This document shows, in pieces, positions 42,832 through 53,428 of a DNA stretch of 64,000 bases (its first letter is position 1; each line of letters opens with the position of its first letter). This DNA comes from Granulicella sp. L56 (lineage in GTDB: Bacteria; Acidobacteriota; Terriglobia; Terriglobales; Acidobacteriaceae). Location: NCBI RefSeq assembly GCF_009765835.1, contig NZ_LMUS01000006.1, positions 682,001 to 746,000 of the forward strand, in the 5' to 3' direction. A program made the translations under genes and the position numbers. Under the pieces are notes generated by a model. That model did no database searches. It was not told where the DNA came from and was given only the letters and a program-made list of their open reading frames with translations.

Positions 42832-43098
42832 CTACTTGCGGATTCCCAACTTACCGATGACTTCACGGTAACGGTCGGCATCGCACTTCTTGAGGTAATC
42901 AAGCAGACCGCGGCGCTTGCTCACGAGCATGAGAAGCCCGCGGCGCGATCCGTGGTCCTTCTTGTGGGTTTTGAAATGCTCCGTCAACTCGCCGATACGC
43001 TCACTCAGAATCGCGATCTGAACCTCGGGACTCCCGGTGTCTGAGTCGTGTGTACGGAACTTTGCAATAATGTCTGTCTTTTTACCAGATGCCAGCAC
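42832..43098 (-). CDS. rpsO: 30S ribosomal protein S15
   Basis: Binds 16S rRNA and helps form the central domain. It has 88 residues including the core [20 protein letters not shown] and [20 protein letters not shown], which are hallmarks of S15. The start is GTG, with AGGAG twelve bases upstream. It precedes pnp on the same strand. Confidence 0.98.
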   Translation of the reverse strand: MLASGKKTDIIAKFRTHDSDTGSPEVQIAILSERIGELTEHFKTHKKDHGSRRGLLMLVSKRRGLLDYLKKCDADRYREVIGKLGIRK

Positions 43099-43146
43099 AG
43101 ATGTCTTTTACTCCTGATCTTCTAGTCCACTCTTAGTGTCTACGTT

Positions 43147-43175
43147 AGGATAGCACCGCTCACGAAAGGCAGCAA
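43147..43175 (-). promoter_or_regulatory. Possible rpsO promoter
   Basis: On the minus strand TTGCTG and TATCCT are separated by 17 bases, about 50 bases before the rpsO start. The match to consensus is moderate. The rest of the space to murA shows nothing else. Confidence 0.35.
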
Positions 43176-43388
43176 TAAGCCGGGGGAGGCATTTCAGGGA
43201 AGGGGTTGGAGGAATCCAAAGGTTGAGTCGTAACGCTGAACGGGCGCTGGGGAAATCCTCCAGGAGCCGAATGTCGTATTGATTCAATGACACTTGCGCA
43301 GTTTCATTGTGATTCGGCGCAACATATTCCCGATGCGTGTACCAGTCGAGGCACCCATATCCACTGGAATGCCCCGTAAACTGGCAGG

Positions 43389-44669
43389 ATGGACAAGTTT
43401 GTTGTACGCGGCGGAAATCCGCTTCTCGGCACGATTAAAGTCTCCGGAGCGAAGAACTCCGCCCTTCCCTGCATGGCCGCCGCCATCCTCACCGAGGATG
43501 AAGTGATCCTTGAAAATATCCCGCAGGTGCGCGATATCGAGACCGAACGCAAGCTCCTGGCCAGCATGGGGGCCGAGGTCGAGCTGGGCTATGGCCGGGC
43601 GCAGCATCGCACTCACATTCGCTGCGCTGTGCTGTCGGACCCGGTGGCCAAATATGAGATCGTCAAGACGATGCGCGCCAGCTCGCTGGTGCTGGGGCCG
43701 CTGATCGCCCGCACCGGCGTCGCGCGCGTTGCCATGCCGGGAGGCTGCGCGATTGGCGGACGTCCTATCGATCTGCACATTAAAGGCCTGGAGGCGATGG
43801 GCGCTACCATTACGCAGGAACATGGCTATCTGGAAGCCCGCACGGACAGGCTCAAGGGAGCACACATCGTCTTCGACAAGATCACCGTTACGGGAACGGA
43901 AGACCTGCTGATGGCGGCGACGCTTGCCGAGGGCGAGACCCTCTTTGAGAACTGCGCGAGAGAGCCGGAGGTGACTGACCTTGCGGCGCTGCTGATCGCG
44001 ATGGGAGCCAATATCGAAGGCGCGGGGACATCCACGATCCGGGTGCAGGGTGTCGCGAAGCTGCATGGCGCGCGCCACCGGATCAATCCTGACCGCATTG
44101 AAGCCGGTACGTTTCTGATTGCCGGAGCGATTACCGGGGGCGACCTGAACGTCGATTGTTGCGAGCCTGCCCATCTGAGCGCGTTGATTTACAAGCTGGA
44201 GCAGTGCGGCGTTCGCATCGACGTAGGGACCGATCATATTCGCGTTCGCAGCGGCGGCGACCTGAAGGCGGCGGACATCTCGACCGAAGAGTATCCGGGC
44301 TTCCCGACCGACATGCAGGCGCAGTACATGGCGCTGGCCACGCAGGCCGAAGGAACGACCATCGTTACGGAGAACATCTTCGAGAACCGCTTTATGCACG
44401 TGCAGGAACTGAACCGCATGGGCGCAAACATCACGGTGCAGGGACGAACGGCGACGGTGCAGGGCAAGACGCCGTTGCAGTCGGCTGCGGTGATGTGCTC
44501 GGACCTGCGAGCCTCCGCTTCGCTGGTGCTGGCGGCCCTGGTGGCGGACGGCGAGACTATTCTCGACCGGGTCTACCACATGGACCGCGGCTACGAACGG
44601 CTGGAGGAGAAGCTGCGTGGCGTAGGAGCGCAGATTCGGCGGATGGGAGATGTTTTCGGGAAGAAGTAA
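43389..44669 (+). CDS. murA: UDP-N-acetylglucosamine 1-carboxyvinyltransferase (MurA)
   Basis: First committed enzyme of peptidoglycan synthesis, transferring enolpyruvate from PEP to UDP-GlcNAc. It has 426 residues. Lys22 and Asn23 are in VSGAKNSALP, and the catalytic Cys is at about 120 in AMPGGCAIGGRPID, equivalent to Cys115 of E. coli, so fosfomycin sensitivity is expected at this residue. The C-terminal half has FPTDMQAQYMALATQAEG and RASASLVLAALVADGETIL. It is divergent from rpsO. Confidence 0.98.
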   Translation: MDKFVVRGGNPLLGTIKVSGAKNSALPCMAAAILTEDEVILENIPQVRDIETERKLLASMGAEVELGYGRAQHRTHIRCAVLSDPVAKYEIVKTMRASSLVLGPLIARTGVARVAMPGGCAIGGRPIDLHIKGLEAMGATITQEHGYLEARTDRLKGAHIVFDKITVTGTEDLLMAATLAEGETLFENCAREPEVTDLAALLIAMGANIEGAGTSTIRVQGVAKLHGARHRINPDRIEAGTFLIAGAITGGDLNVDCCEPAHLSALIYKLEQCGVRIDVGTDHIRVRSGGDLKAADISTEEYPGFPTDMQAQYMALATQAEGTTIVTENIFENRFMHVQELNRMGANITVQGRTATVQGKTPLQSAAVMCSDLRASASLVLAALVADGETILDRVYHMDRGYERLEEKLRGVGAQIRRMGDVFGKK

Positions 44670-44714
44670 GGTTTTGGGGGGCATTTTTCAAATTCTGCCG
44701 TGCAAGGATAGTGA

Positions 44715-45038
44715 ATGAAGATTTTTCTGTTTGTCCTTGTTGCGACTGTATTTGAGGCTGTGGGTGACGCCATTGTGCGGATTGCACTTCACAACCCTTC
44801 GCTGCTGATGCGGACCGGACTCTTTGTGATTGGGGGGCTGCTGCTGACGCTCTACGGGACCTCGCTCAACCTTGCTCCGGTGGAGTTTGCCGCCGTCACC
44901 GGCATGTATATTGCGACCCTGTTTGTGGTGTTTCAGATTACCAACTATGTCTTCTTCCGAACTCTCCCGACACCTGCCGTCGTAATGGGCGGAACCCTGA
45001 TCGTGACCGCCGGTCTCGTCGTCTCGCTTTGGAAGTAA
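44715..45038 (+). CDS. Small multidrug resistance-like membrane protein
   Basis: A 107-residue protein with four hydrophobic helices. Helix one, MKIFLFVLVATVFEAVGDAI, has Glu at position 14, exactly the position of the essential proton/drug-binding Glu of EmrE. Overall length and topology match the SMR family, though the rest is divergent. It follows murA by 45 bases and may be co-transcribed. Substrate unknown. Confidence 0.65.
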   Translation: MKIFLFVLVATVFEAVGDAIVRIALHNPSLLMRTGLFVIGGLLLTLYGTSLNLAPVEFAAVTGMYIATLFVVFQITNYVFFRTLPTPAVVMGGTLIVTAGLVVSLWK

Positions 45039-45085
45039 CGCGATCATCGCAGCGTCCTGGTTCGATATTGCTCGCTGCAATCGCG
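45039..45085. repeat. Inverted repeat upstream of the lacI-type gene
   Basis: CGCGAT and GCAGCG in the left arm pair with CGCTGC and ATCGCG in the right arm, with a few unpaired bases between them and an 18-base loop. It may terminate the preceding gene or be part of the control region of the aldarate cluster. Confidence 0.35.
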
Positions 45086-45138
45086 GTAGAAGGTGTACAA
45101 AGGTTGCACAACATCGCACTCAGAATCCCTGGAGAACC

Positions 45139-46212
45139 ATGACAGGAAAGAAGAAAATATCCGAAGCCGGCAAGCCGGTAACGCTGAAGATCCTTGCGGA
45201 ATATCTGGATCTTTCTCCAGCGACCGTCTCCATCGTGCTGAATGATTCGCCGGTGGCAAAGTCGATCTCCGCCGCGACCAAGGAACGGGTGCACGCGGCG
45301 GCAAAGAAGTTTGAGTACCGCCCCAATCTGCACGCGCGCATGTTGCGCACGCGAGTGACTAACACCGTTGGCCTGATCGTGCCTGAAGTCAGCGAAGGAT
45401 ACTTCACGGGTGTCATGCTGGGCGTGGAGCAATATCTCTTGCAAGAAGGCTTTCTCTACTTCACGGTCAGCCATCTGGGACGGCCCGACCTGATCGAGGA
45501 GTATCCGCAACTGCTGATGAACCGGTCCGTCGACGGTTTTCTGATGGTGAACACCGAGCTGAAGCACAAGGTACCGCTGCCAGTGGTAGGCATCTCGTCG
45601 CACAGCAAGACGCCGGGGCTGACGAATGTCGTGCTCGATCACAATCGAGCCGCGAAGATGGCGCTACGCCACCTCTATGATCTGGGCCACCGCCGTATCG
45701 CATTCATGAAGGGGTCGAAGTACGTCAGCGATTCGGCGGCCCGCTGGGAGGCGATCGTCAGCATTGCGCAGGAGATTGGGATCACGGTTCGTCCGGAACT
45801 TTGCATTCATCTGGAGAAGAACTCGTGGTCGCCGGAGCTGGGCTATCCGCCGGTACGGGAGCTGTTGGCGCGTACACGCGACTTTACCGCCATCTTCTGC
45901 TTCAACGATACGGCGGCGATCGGCGCGATTCGCGCCATCGAAGATGTTGGGTTGAGCTGCCCGCGCGATATCTCGGTGATCGGCTTCGACGACATCATCG
46001 TTGCTGAGTACTACAACCCGAGGCTAACGACGATTCGGCAGCCGCTGCACAAGATGGGTTGGACAGCGGCGCAACTGCTGGTCAACCGGATTCAATCACC
46101 GGATGAGCCATATCCTGACGCGGTGTGGTTCGAGCCGGAGTTGGTGGTGCGAGAATCGACAGCGGGCATTCGCGAGGATCGCGCGGTGAAGGGGCAGAAA
46201 ACAAAGCATTAG
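45139..46212 (+). CDS. LacI-family transcriptional regulator
   Basis: A sugar-responsive DNA-binding regulator of 357 residues. The helix-turn-helix is LKILAEYLDLSPATVSIVLN, near 15-37, and the hinge helix follows. The periplasmic-binding-protein-like domain runs from NTVGLIVPEVSEGYFTGVML to the C-terminal region with FDDIIVAEYYNPRLTTIRQP, which is diagnostic. Its position at the head of the glucarate/galactarate genes suggests it controls them. An acid or sugar-acid effector is inferred, not seen. Confidence 0.92.
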   Translation: MTGKKKISEAGKPVTLKILAEYLDLSPATVSIVLNDSPVAKSISAATKERVHAAAKKFEYRPNLHARMLRTRVTNTVGLIVPEVSEGYFTGVMLGVEQYLLQEGFLYFTVSHLGRPDLIEEYPQLLMNRSVDGFLMVNTELKHKVPLPVVGISSHSKTPGLTNVVLDHNRAAKMALRHLYDLGHRRIAFMKGSKYVSDSAARWEAIVSIAQEIGITVRPELCIHLEKNSWSPELGYPPVRELLARTRDFTAIFCFNDTAAIGAIRAIEDVGLSCPRDISVIGFDDIIVAEYYNPRLTTIRQPLHKMGWTAAQLLVNRIQSPDEPYPDAVWFEPELVVRESTAGIREDRAVKGQKTKH

Positions 46213-46309
46213 GGTCTTCTGGACCTGCGCGAAACAGATAGGCGGGGAATATAGGGATGCTTCCCTTTCGGCTGTGCTCAGGCCAAGATGACGACGCGAG
46301 AACAGTGCA

Positions 46310-47509
46310 TTGCCAGAGATCACACCATTGACAACTGATGCGTCGAAGACACGGGCGAGCGCTTTCTACGCGCTGGGACCGGTGTTCTTCTATTTTTTTG
46401 TGGCGGGCATCGCGACCGTCATGCTGGGGCCGCTGCTACCGGCACTGATTGGTCGATGGCATATTCAGGACGCGCAGGCCGGAACCTTGTTCACAACGAC
46501 CTTTGCAGGCCAGCTCTGCGGAGCGTGGTTCGCAACGCGCAACCTGCGGGCGAGCATATTGTACGGCGCGTGCATGAGCGCGGCGGGATGCGCTTTTATG
46601 GGCTGGGCGGATTTCAACACGGCGCATGTCGCGCTGTTCTGCGTCGGGCTTGGTTTGGGAGCGGGACTTACCGCAGGGAATGTGATCTCGGGCATCGCGA
46701 TACCGTCGGCGCGTACACGCCTGATTGCGCTGCTGAACATGACATGGGGAATGGGCGCGATCAGTTGTTCGCTGCTGGTGCGCGCCTGCGGGGCAGGGCG
46801 GGTGCGGCTCTTCTTCTGCGTGCTTGCAAGCTGCCTCGTGCTGGCCGCCGCATTCTCAATCGTTCTGCCACGCGATAAAAAGGCCGAGCCTGCTGTCACA
46901 GGAGACGAAGACGCAAAGACAAAGAGCCGGATGCCGATGCCGCTATGGCCGTTGCTGATGTTCTCTGCCGCGATGCTGTTGTTTGTAGGAATAGAGAACG
47001 CACTGGGAGGATGGTTGCCGAGCTATGGCGTGCGTACAAGTTCGGCGTTACTGGCTTCTTCGATTGCGCTCTATTTCTGGGTGGCAGAGATGACGGGGCG
47101 GCTGTTGCTGGCAGTGTTGACGGACCTTTTCGGTGAGGCTTCGCTGTATCGAGGCAGCGTTGCGCTGCTCATCGTGTCAGAAGGCGTGCTAATTATGGCG
47201 AAGCATCTGAGCGCTGGCGGGGTGGTAGCGCTTACTATTTTCTGCGGTCTGGCCATCGCTCCGATCTATCCGCTGATACTCTCGTTCTTTCTGGCGCGGA
47301 CAGGAAATCATCCGCGGCTCGGGCGAGTGTTTGCCGCTGCCTCGGTTGGAGGAGCAACTCTGCCTTGGTTGACCGGAGTGGTCTCGACCGAATTCCACGG
47401 GCTGCGCGCGGGGCTTGCAGTGCCTGCCGTCGGCACGGTGCTGCTGTTGCTGCTCGCTAGCGTCATTACAAGTACACCGATGTTCTCTGCGAGAGCGACC
47501 GAAAGGTGA
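46310..47509 (+). CDS. MFS transporter
   Basis: Integral membrane transporter of 399 residues with twelve hydrophobic segments in two six-helix halves separated by a charged loop (RDKKAEPAVTGDEDAKTKSR). The pattern resembles the FucP/glucose-type major facilitators rather than the aldarate family. The frame is closed just upstream; the first usable start is TTG, with another TTG six codons on, and no strong Shine-Dalgarno. It lies between the LacI regulator and kdgD, so sugar or sugar-acid import is likely. Confidence 0.85.
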   Translation: MPEITPLTTDASKTRASAFYALGPVFFYFFVAGIATVMLGPLLPALIGRWHIQDAQAGTLFTTTFAGQLCGAWFATRNLRASILYGACMSAAGCAFMGWADFNTAHVALFCVGLGLGAGLTAGNVISGIAIPSARTRLIALLNMTWGMGAISCSLLVRACGAGRVRLFFCVLASCLVLAAAFSIVLPRDKKAEPAVTGDEDAKTKSRMPMPLWPLLMFSAAMLLFVGIENALGGWLPSYGVRTSSALLASSIALYFWVAEMTGRLLLAVLTDLFGEASLYRGSVALLIVSEGVLIMAKHLSAGGVVALTIFCGLAIAPIYPLILSFFLARTGNHPRLGRVFAAASVGGATLPWLTGVVSTEFHGLRAGLAVPAVGTVLLLLLASVITSTPMFSARATER

Positions 47510-47612
47510 ATCGCGTATTCGGCAGTGAAACCGCAGATTGCTTGTTTCCTGTTCGCTCACTTCTTTATAGTTTTGCGTAGACGCGTTACGCGATCCGCAT
47601 TGAAGGAAATCT

Positions 47613-48527
47613 ATGACCCCGATGTCCCCGGAAGAACTTGCAAAGAAAACAGGAGCGGGTCTACTCTCGTTTCCGGTCACCCATTTCACCGATGCCTACG
47701 CCTTTGACGAGGCTCCCTATCGCGAGCATCTTGACTGGCTCTTACAGTACAAGCCGGCTGGCCTGTTCGCAGCGGGAGGCACGGGCGAGTTTTTTTCGCT
47801 CAACCTGCAGGAGTTCTCGGCTGTCGTTGCGGCCGCCGTGCAACAGACCAACCATCGCGTGCCGGTAATAGCGGGTTGCGGTTATGGCACTGCAATCGCA
47901 AAGCAGTTCGCGCAGGCGGCGGAGAGTGCAGGCGCGGATGGCATCCTGCTTCTGCCACCGTATCTGGTCAACGCAGAGCCTGCCGGAATCATGGCGCACG
48001 TCGAAGCAGTATGCGCTGCCACCAGCCTTGGCGTGATCTTCTACAACCGCGACAACGCCATCATCAACGATGTGACGCTGGAGCGCCTGTGCGAGCGCTG
48101 CCCCAACCTTGTCGGCTTCAAGGATGGATATGGTGACATCGAACTCATGACGCGAATCTATGCGCGCATGGGCGACCGGCTAACCTACATCGGCGGGTTG
48201 CCAACGGCGGAGACCTTTGCCCTGCCCTATCTGGAAATGGGCGTCACTACCTACTCGTCGGCGATCTTCAACTTCCTTCCGCAGTTCGCGCAGGACTTCT
48301 ACGCTGCGGTTCGCAGGCGCGATCATGCGGAGGTTTTCAGGCAGTTGCGTGATTTCGTTCTGCCTTACATCGACATCCGTAATAGACACAAAGGCTATGC
48401 CGTGTCGATCGTCAAAGCCGGAATGCGTTCCATTGGCAGGCCTGCAGGACCGGTGCGCACACCGCTTACCGATCTCGACCAAAATGAGCTGGACGCTTTG
48501 ACCAGCCTGATCGCTGGCCGTTCCTAA
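47613..48527 (+). CDS. kdgD: 5-dehydro-4-deoxyglucarate dehydratase
   Basis: Dehydrates and decarboxylates 5-keto-4-deoxy-D-glucarate to alpha-ketoglutarate semialdehyde. The 304 residues are of the DapA/aldolase class I type. [40 protein letters not shown] and the Tyr in [11 protein letters not shown] are family features. The Schiff-base Lys is in [16 protein letters not shown] precedes the ATG. It is flanked by transporters and the two aldarate dehydratases, which supply its substrate. Confidence 0.95.
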   Translation: MTPMSPEELAKKTGAGLLSFPVTHFTDAYAFDEAPYREHLDWLLQYKPAGLFAAGGTGEFFSLNLQEFSAVVAAAVQQTNHRVPVIAGCGYGTAIAKQFAQAAESAGADGILLLPPYLVNAEPAGIMAHVEAVCAATSLGVIFYNRDNAIINDVTLERLCERCPNLVGFKDGYGDIELMTRIYARMGDRLTYIGGLPTAETFALPYLEMGVTTYSSAIFNFLPQFAQDFYAAVRRRDHAEVFRQLRDFVLPYIDIRNRHKGYAVSIVKAGMRSIGRPAGPVRTPLTDLDQNELDALTSLIAGRS

Positions 48528-48543
48528 GCTGACTGGAAGATTG

Positions 48544-49875
48544 ATGAGCGCCGGCAAACAGACCCACATACGCTATCTGATCGTGTCGATGCTCTTCATC
48601 GCCAGCTGCTTCAGCTATGGCGATCGGGTTGCTCTCTCCATCGCCGGCACTGCGATGGAGAGAGAGTTGGCGCTGGACCCGGTGAAGCTCGGCTTTCTGC
48701 TGTCAGGCTTCAGTTGGGCATACGTGCTTGGCCAATTGCCCTCCGGTGGTCTGCTGGATCGCTTCGGCTCGAAGCGCGTTTATGGCATCAGTATTATTTG
48801 CTGGACGACCTGCGCCTTCCTCGTCGGATTCACAGGATATCTCGCTGCGGCGTGGGTCTTCAGCGCGATCTTCATTCTGCGGCTGCTGTCGGGCCTGGCG
48901 CAGTCCCCAGTCTTTCCCGGCAACGGGCGTATCGTCGCCGCATGGTTTCCGACGGCAGAGCGTGGAGGCGCCTCCGCGATCTTCAATGCGTCGCAGTATT
49001 TTGCGCTGGTTGCGTTCGCTCCACTCTTCGGATGGCTCACGCACTCGTATGGATGGAGAAGCTGCTTCTGGTTTATGGGTGTGTTCGGCTTCGTGCTGGC
49101 CTTCGCCTGGTGGAAGATGGTCTACAACGTGAAAGACCATCCATTGATCTCGCAGTCGGAGATCGAGTGCATCGAGCGAGGCGGCGGCTTGGTCAACGTC
49201 GACCGCGTGGCCGGAGGAAGACCGACCGCCCATGCCCTTACCTGGGCCGGAGTCAGGCAGTTGCTGAGCCAGCGAATGCTGGTGGGGATCTACCTGGGAC
49301 AGTTCTGCATCACAACATTAACTTATTTTTTCATCACATGGTTTCCCGTCTATCTCGTACAGGCACGGCACATGTCCATCCTTCGCGGAGGATTCGCGGC
49401 AGCCTTGCCAGCACTATGTGGTTCTATAGGAGGCGTGCTTGGTGGACTGTGCTCGGATGCGCTTCTCCGTCGAGGCAGGTCGCTCACATTTGCGCGGAAG
49501 GCGCCGATCATCGCAGGCATGTTGCTCTCGGTCACAATGATCGCGTGCAACTATACGAACGTGCAGGCTCTGGTGATGTTCCTGATGTCACTCGCTTTTT
49601 TCGGCAAAGGCTTCGGCGCGCTGGGCTGGACGGTGATCGCAGATACGTCGCCGAAAGAGTTAATCGGCCTGAACGGCGGCCTCTTCAATCTCTTCGGCAA
49701 TACGGCCGGCATCACCACGCCGATTGTGATTGGATATCTGGTGAAGAGGACGGGCTCGTTCAACGATGCGCTGATCTTCGTCGGCATCGCCGCGCTGCTG
49801 GCTATCTTCAGCTACGTTGTGATTGTCGGCGAGATCAAGCGGCTTGAGCTGCAACCGCAAACGTCGTCAAGGTAA
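48544..49875 (+). CDS. gudP: MFS transporter, glucarate/galactarate (anion:cation symporter) type
   Basis: A 443-residue transporter with twelve helices. It opens with [20 protein letters not shown], close to the GudP/GarP/ExuT group (which has FxxYxDR at this position). [20 protein letters not shown] and [11 protein letters not shown] are also typical. It probably imports D-glucarate or galactarate with protons. The ATG one codon after an alternative TTG is used. Position directly before gudD supports the call. Confidence 0.88.
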   Translation: MSAGKQTHIRYLIVSMLFIASCFSYGDRVALSIAGTAMERELALDPVKLGFLLSGFSWAYVLGQLPSGGLLDRFGSKRVYGISIICWTTCAFLVGFTGYLAAAWVFSAIFILRLLSGLAQSPVFPGNGRIVAAWFPTAERGGASAIFNASQYFALVAFAPLFGWLTHSYGWRSCFWFMGVFGFVLAFAWWKMVYNVKDHPLISQSEIECIERGGGLVNVDRVAGGRPTAHALTWAGVRQLLSQRMLVGIYLGQFCITTLTYFFITWFPVYLVQARHMSILRGGFAAALPALCGSIGGVLGGLCSDALLRRGRSLTFARKAPIIAGMLLSVTMIACNYTNVQALVMFLMSLAFFGKGFGALGWTVIADTSPKELIGLNGGLFNLFGNTAGITTPIVIGYLVKRTGSFNDALIFVGIAALLAIFSYVVIVGEIKRLELQPQTSSR

Positions 49876-49895
49876 GAAAGATTCGGAGGAGACCG

Positions 49896-51251
49896 GTGAA
49901 CTCGGTAGAGACAAAGATTCCGCGCGGACAGACGCCCGTCATCACCAGTATGCGCGTGATTCCCGTGGCCGGACATGACGGCATGTTGCTGAACCTGAGC
50001 GGCGCGCATGCACCATTCTTCACGCGCAATGTCGTTATCCTGATGGACAATGCGGGCAACACCGGCATAGGCGAGGTTCCGGGCGGAGAGAAGATTCGCC
50101 GTGTACTCGAAGAGTCACAAGCGCTGGTAGTGGGACACCCTCTGGCTGCTTATAACGCAATCCTCAATGCTGTACGTGTGGGCTTCGCCGATTGCGACAG
50201 CGAGGGCCGCGGGCTGCAGACCTTCGACCTGCGCACGACCGTCCATGCAGTGACCGCGATTGAATCGGCTCTGCTCGATCTGCTCGGCCAGTTCATCGAG
50301 CAGCCGGTCGCAGCCCTTCTCGGAGAAGGTCAGCAGCGTTCGAGCGTCGAGGTTCTGGGCTACCTATTCTTTATTGGCGATAGGAAGAAGACGGCCCTTC
50401 CCTATCGCAGCGAGCCGAATGCAGACGATGCGTGGCTCCAACTGCGGCATGAGGAAGCGTTGACCACCGATGCCGTGCTGCGGCTGGCGGAGGCCGCTCA
50501 TGCGCGTTACGGATTCAATGACTACAAGCTGAAGGGAGGAGTGCTGACGGGCGCACAGGAGATGGAGACCGTTACCGCGCTTGCAGAGCGCTTTCCCGAT
50601 GCGCGCATCACACTCGACCCGAATGGAGCGTGGTCGCTCGATGAGGCTATCCGTCTCTGCCAGGGCAAGCGGCATGTGCTGGCATACGCCGAAGACCCAT
50701 GTGGCGCGGAACAAGGATTCTCTGGCCGCGAGATTATGGCTGAGTTCAGGCGCGCCACCGGCCTGCCAACAGCAACCAACATGATTGCGACCGACTGGCG
50801 CGAGTTGAAGCACGCAATTCAACTCAACGCAATCGACATCCCGCTGGCCGATCCACACTTCTGGACGATGCAGGGCTCGGTGCGCGTGGCGCAGCTTTGC
50901 CGCGAGTGGGGGCTCACCTGGGGATCGCACTCCAACAATCATTTCGATATCTCATTGGCGATGTTCACGCACGTAGCCGCGGCTGCACCGGGCAAGATCA
51001 CCGCGATTGATACGCATTGGATCTGGCAGGATGGGCAGCGCCTCACCAAAGAGCCGCTCAAAATCGTCGGCGGCAGAATTACCGTGCCGGACCGTCCAGG
51101 GCTTGGCGTCGAGATCGACATGGAGCAGATCGAGCGCGCCCATGCGCTCTACAATACGATGGAGCTTGGAGCACGGGACGATGCGAAGGCAATGCAGTTC
51201 CTTGTTCCGAACTGGAGATTTAACCCAAAGCGACCCTGCCTGGTCTCGTAG
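49896..51251 (+). CDS. gudD: Glucarate dehydratase
   Basis: Enolase-superfamily enzyme converting D-glucarate (and often L-idarate) to 5-keto-4-deoxyglucarate. It has 451 residues. The catalytic KxK is in [10 protein letters not shown]. The Mg ligands are the Asp and Asn of TLDPNGAW, Glu of YAEDPCG and the Asn of TNMIATDW. The general base His is in [12 protein letters not shown]. It starts with GTG and GGAGGAG upstream. It lies between its transporter and garD. Confidence 0.96.
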   Translation: MNSVETKIPRGQTPVITSMRVIPVAGHDGMLLNLSGAHAPFFTRNVVILMDNAGNTGIGEVPGGEKIRRVLEESQALVVGHPLAAYNAILNAVRVGFADCDSEGRGLQTFDLRTTVHAVTAIESALLDLLGQFIEQPVAALLGEGQQRSSVEVLGYLFFIGDRKKTALPYRSEPNADDAWLQLRHEEALTTDAVLRLAEAAHARYGFNDYKLKGGVLTGAQEMETVTALAERFPDARITLDPNGAWSLDEAIRLCQGKRHVLAYAEDPCGAEQGFSGREIMAEFRRATGLPTATNMIATDWRELKHAIQLNAIDIPLADPHFWTMQGSVRVAQLCREWGLTWGSHSNNHFDISLAMFTHVAAAAPGKITAIDTHWIWQDGQRLTKEPLKIVGGRITVPDRPGLGVEIDMEQIERAHALYNTMELGARDDAKAMQFLVPNWRFNPKRPCLVS

Positions 51252-51278
51252 ATTTTTAGCAACAATAGAAGGAACAGC

Positions 51279-52832
51279 ATGCCCAGCGGAAATAAATTGC
51301 GTCCCCTCTTCGTGCAGGTGCACCCACAGGACACGGTAGCCATCATCGTAAACGAAGGCGGCCTGCCCGCAGGCACCGAGTTCGATTCGGGACTGAAGCT
51401 GATCGAGGATGTTCCCGAAGCGCACAAGGTAGCACTAGTTGAGATCGCAGTCGGAGCGCCCATACTGCGGTACGGATCGGTGATTGGATACGCAGAGCAT
51501 CCCATCGCAAAGGGTAGCTGGGTGCATGAGGAGCGAATGCGCCTGCCGATTGCTCCCTCGCTGGACAACCTTCCGCTTGCGACCGCTGTGCCTGCGCCGA
51601 TGCCTCCGCTCGATGGCTATACCTTCGATGGCTTCCTCAACGACGACGGATCCGTAGGCACAAAGAACATTCTCGGCATCACAACGACGGTTCAATGCGT
51701 CGCTGCCACCGTCGACTTTGCCGTAGAGCGCATCAAGGCTGAGATTTTGCCGCGCTATCCCAACGTCGACGATGTCATCGCGCTTACCCATAACTATGGC
51801 TGCGGCGTTGCCATCGATGCACCGGGAACCGAGATTCCGATCCGCACGCTGCGCAACCTCAGCCTCAACCCAAACCTGGGTGGCGCGCCGATGGTGGTGA
51901 GCCTGGGCTGCGAGAAGCTGCAGCCGGTGCGGTTGCTCCCTTCGAATACACTGCCCATTCTCGCGACGGAGGCCTATGTCGTTCGCATGCAGGATGAACA
52001 ACACCACAGCTTCGGCGATATGGTGACCGCCATCATGGAGCTGGCGGAGAAGCGGCTCGCGGAGCTTAATCGAAGGACGCGAGTCACACGCCCTGCATCG
52101 GACCTCGTCGTCGGCCTGCAGTGCGGCGGCAGCGATGCCTTTTCCGGTGTCACCGCAAACCCCGCTGTTGGCTACGCATCCGACCTGCTGGTTCGCGCTG
52201 GAGCCACTGTGATGTTCTCCGAAGTCACCGAGGTTCGCGATGCCATCCACCTGCTGACCGCGCGTGCGGCAGACGAGCAAGTAGCCCGCGATCTCATCCG
52301 CGAGATGGCATGGTATGACGCCTATTTGGATCGTGGAGGAGTAGACCGCAGCGCCAACCCAACTCCAGGAAATAAGAAGGGAGGCTTGACCAACATCGTC
52401 GAGAAGGCGCTGGGCTCAACAGCGAAGGCGGGCACCAGCGCCATTGCAGGGGTCTTCGGTCCGGGCGAGCGAGTTACGAAAAAAGGATTGATCTTTGCCG
52501 CCACTCCGGCCAGCGACTTCATTTGCGGAACCCTGCAACTGGCAGCCTCGATGAACATGCATATCTTCACCACTGGACGCGGCACGCCTTATGGCCTGGC
52601 GATGGTTCCAGTGATTAAAGTGGCGTCACGTTCCGCACTAGCAGAGCGATGGTCCGATCTCATCGACCTCGACGCAGGCAGCATCGCAACCGGCGATGCC
52701 ACCATCGAGCAGGTCGGCACACAACTTTTTCAACTGATTCTTGACGTAGCCAGCGGGCGCAAGCAGACATGGACAGATCACTGGGGGCTGCACAATGATC
52801 TCGCACTCTTCAATCCTGCACCCGTTACCTAG
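51279..52832 (+). CDS. garD: Galactarate dehydratase
   Basis: Converts galactarate to 5-keto-4-deoxyglucarate, which feeds KdgD. It has 517 residues: an N-terminal SAF domain ([20 protein letters not shown]) and the UxaA/GarD catalytic part. The latter has [30 protein letters not shown] and [20 protein letters not shown], with the conserved His and Cys residues. It is the last gene of the cluster and is followed by a terminator hairpin. Confidence 0.95.
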   Translation: MPSGNKLRPLFVQVHPQDTVAIIVNEGGLPAGTEFDSGLKLIEDVPEAHKVALVEIAVGAPILRYGSVIGYAEHPIAKGSWVHEERMRLPIAPSLDNLPLATAVPAPMPPLDGYTFDGFLNDDGSVGTKNILGITTTVQCVAATVDFAVERIKAEILPRYPNVDDVIALTHNYGCGVAIDAPGTEIPIRTLRNLSLNPNLGGAPMVVSLGCEKLQPVRLLPSNTLPILATEAYVVRMQDEQHHSFGDMVTAIMELAEKRLAELNRRTRVTRPASDLVVGLQCGGSDAFSGVTANPAVGYASDLLVRAGATVMFSEVTEVRDAIHLLTARAADEQVARDLIREMAWYDAYLDRGGVDRSANPTPGNKKGGLTNIVEKALGSTAKAGTSAIAGVFGPGERVTKKGLIFAATPASDFICGTLQLAASMNMHIFTTGRGTPYGLAMVPVIKVASRSALAERWSDLIDLDAGSIATGDATIEQVGTQLFQLILDVASGRKQTWTDHWGLHNDLALFNPAPVT

Positions 52833-52866
52833 CGCCTGAGTCGAATTTCAGTCGCTATATTTTTTT
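52831..52866 (+). terminator. Terminator after garD
   Basis: AGCGCCTGA and TCAGTCGCT pair except at one position around an 8-base loop, followed by ATATTTTTTT. It closes the aldarate cluster and overlaps the end of the convergent Dabb gene. Confidence 0.75.
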
Positions 52867-53162
52867 GTTGAGGAAGCAGCGTCGAAGTCCAGCTCCAGCG
52901 GCTCGATCAGCGGCATCAGCCACTCGCCGAGGGCTTGATGGACGGGATGCGGGAAGTAGGCGTCCAGTGCGGCCCTGTCGACAAACTTCATCACGCCGCC
53001 AAAGGTGTAATCCTGTCCGCGCGGCGAAACATTGGTGCCGACATGCGTCTCAAGCAGTCCGGGAATCTTGCCCTGCAAGGCGAGAATTTCTTTCTTGACG
53101 TGCTTCTTCTGCTCTTCGGTGATTCCTTCTACCCATCGAAATAAGAATGCGTGAATATACAT
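52848..53162 (-). CDS. Dabb-family (stress-responsive A/B barrel) protein
   Basis: A 104-residue dimeric ferredoxin-like barrel protein. It starts MYIHAFLFRWVEGITEEQKK and has the family LETHVGTNVSPRGQDYTFGG region and the later His-rich FPHPVHQALGEWLMPLIEPL. Dabb proteins are linked to stress or to aromatic polyketide cyclisation; no specific role here. The open frame extends 31 codons upstream without support. Confidence 0.85.
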   Translation of the reverse strand: MYIHAFLFRWVEGITEEQKKHVKKEILALQGKIPGLLETHVGTNVSPRGQDYTFGGVMKFVDRAALDAYFPHPVHQALGEWLMPLIEPLELDFDAASSTKKYSD

Positions 53163-53428
53163 GCGGTTGAAATCCCCAATGTTCTCAGCGCGTGGGGGCG
53201 CTGCGGTTGAATATTTGCTTGCCTTGCCTTCAAAATTATCATCTCGCATTGCCACACGGCGCGAAAGGGATTGTCCTTATTTGCTTGCTTATTTATCCCT
53301 TTTTTATCAATAGGCAACCGAAAGACACTTCAATGCACCCTATTAAATGCGACCTGTAAGGTGTGGATCGCGAACGGAACATTCTTATTTACGAATGGCT
53401 TTTCGAATCCCTGTTCAGGAGCTCAATC

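Noticed and set aside
43108..43293. 61-residue frame upstream of rpsO
   Set aside because: It covers the likely rpsO promoter, and no similarity or strong start signal supports it.
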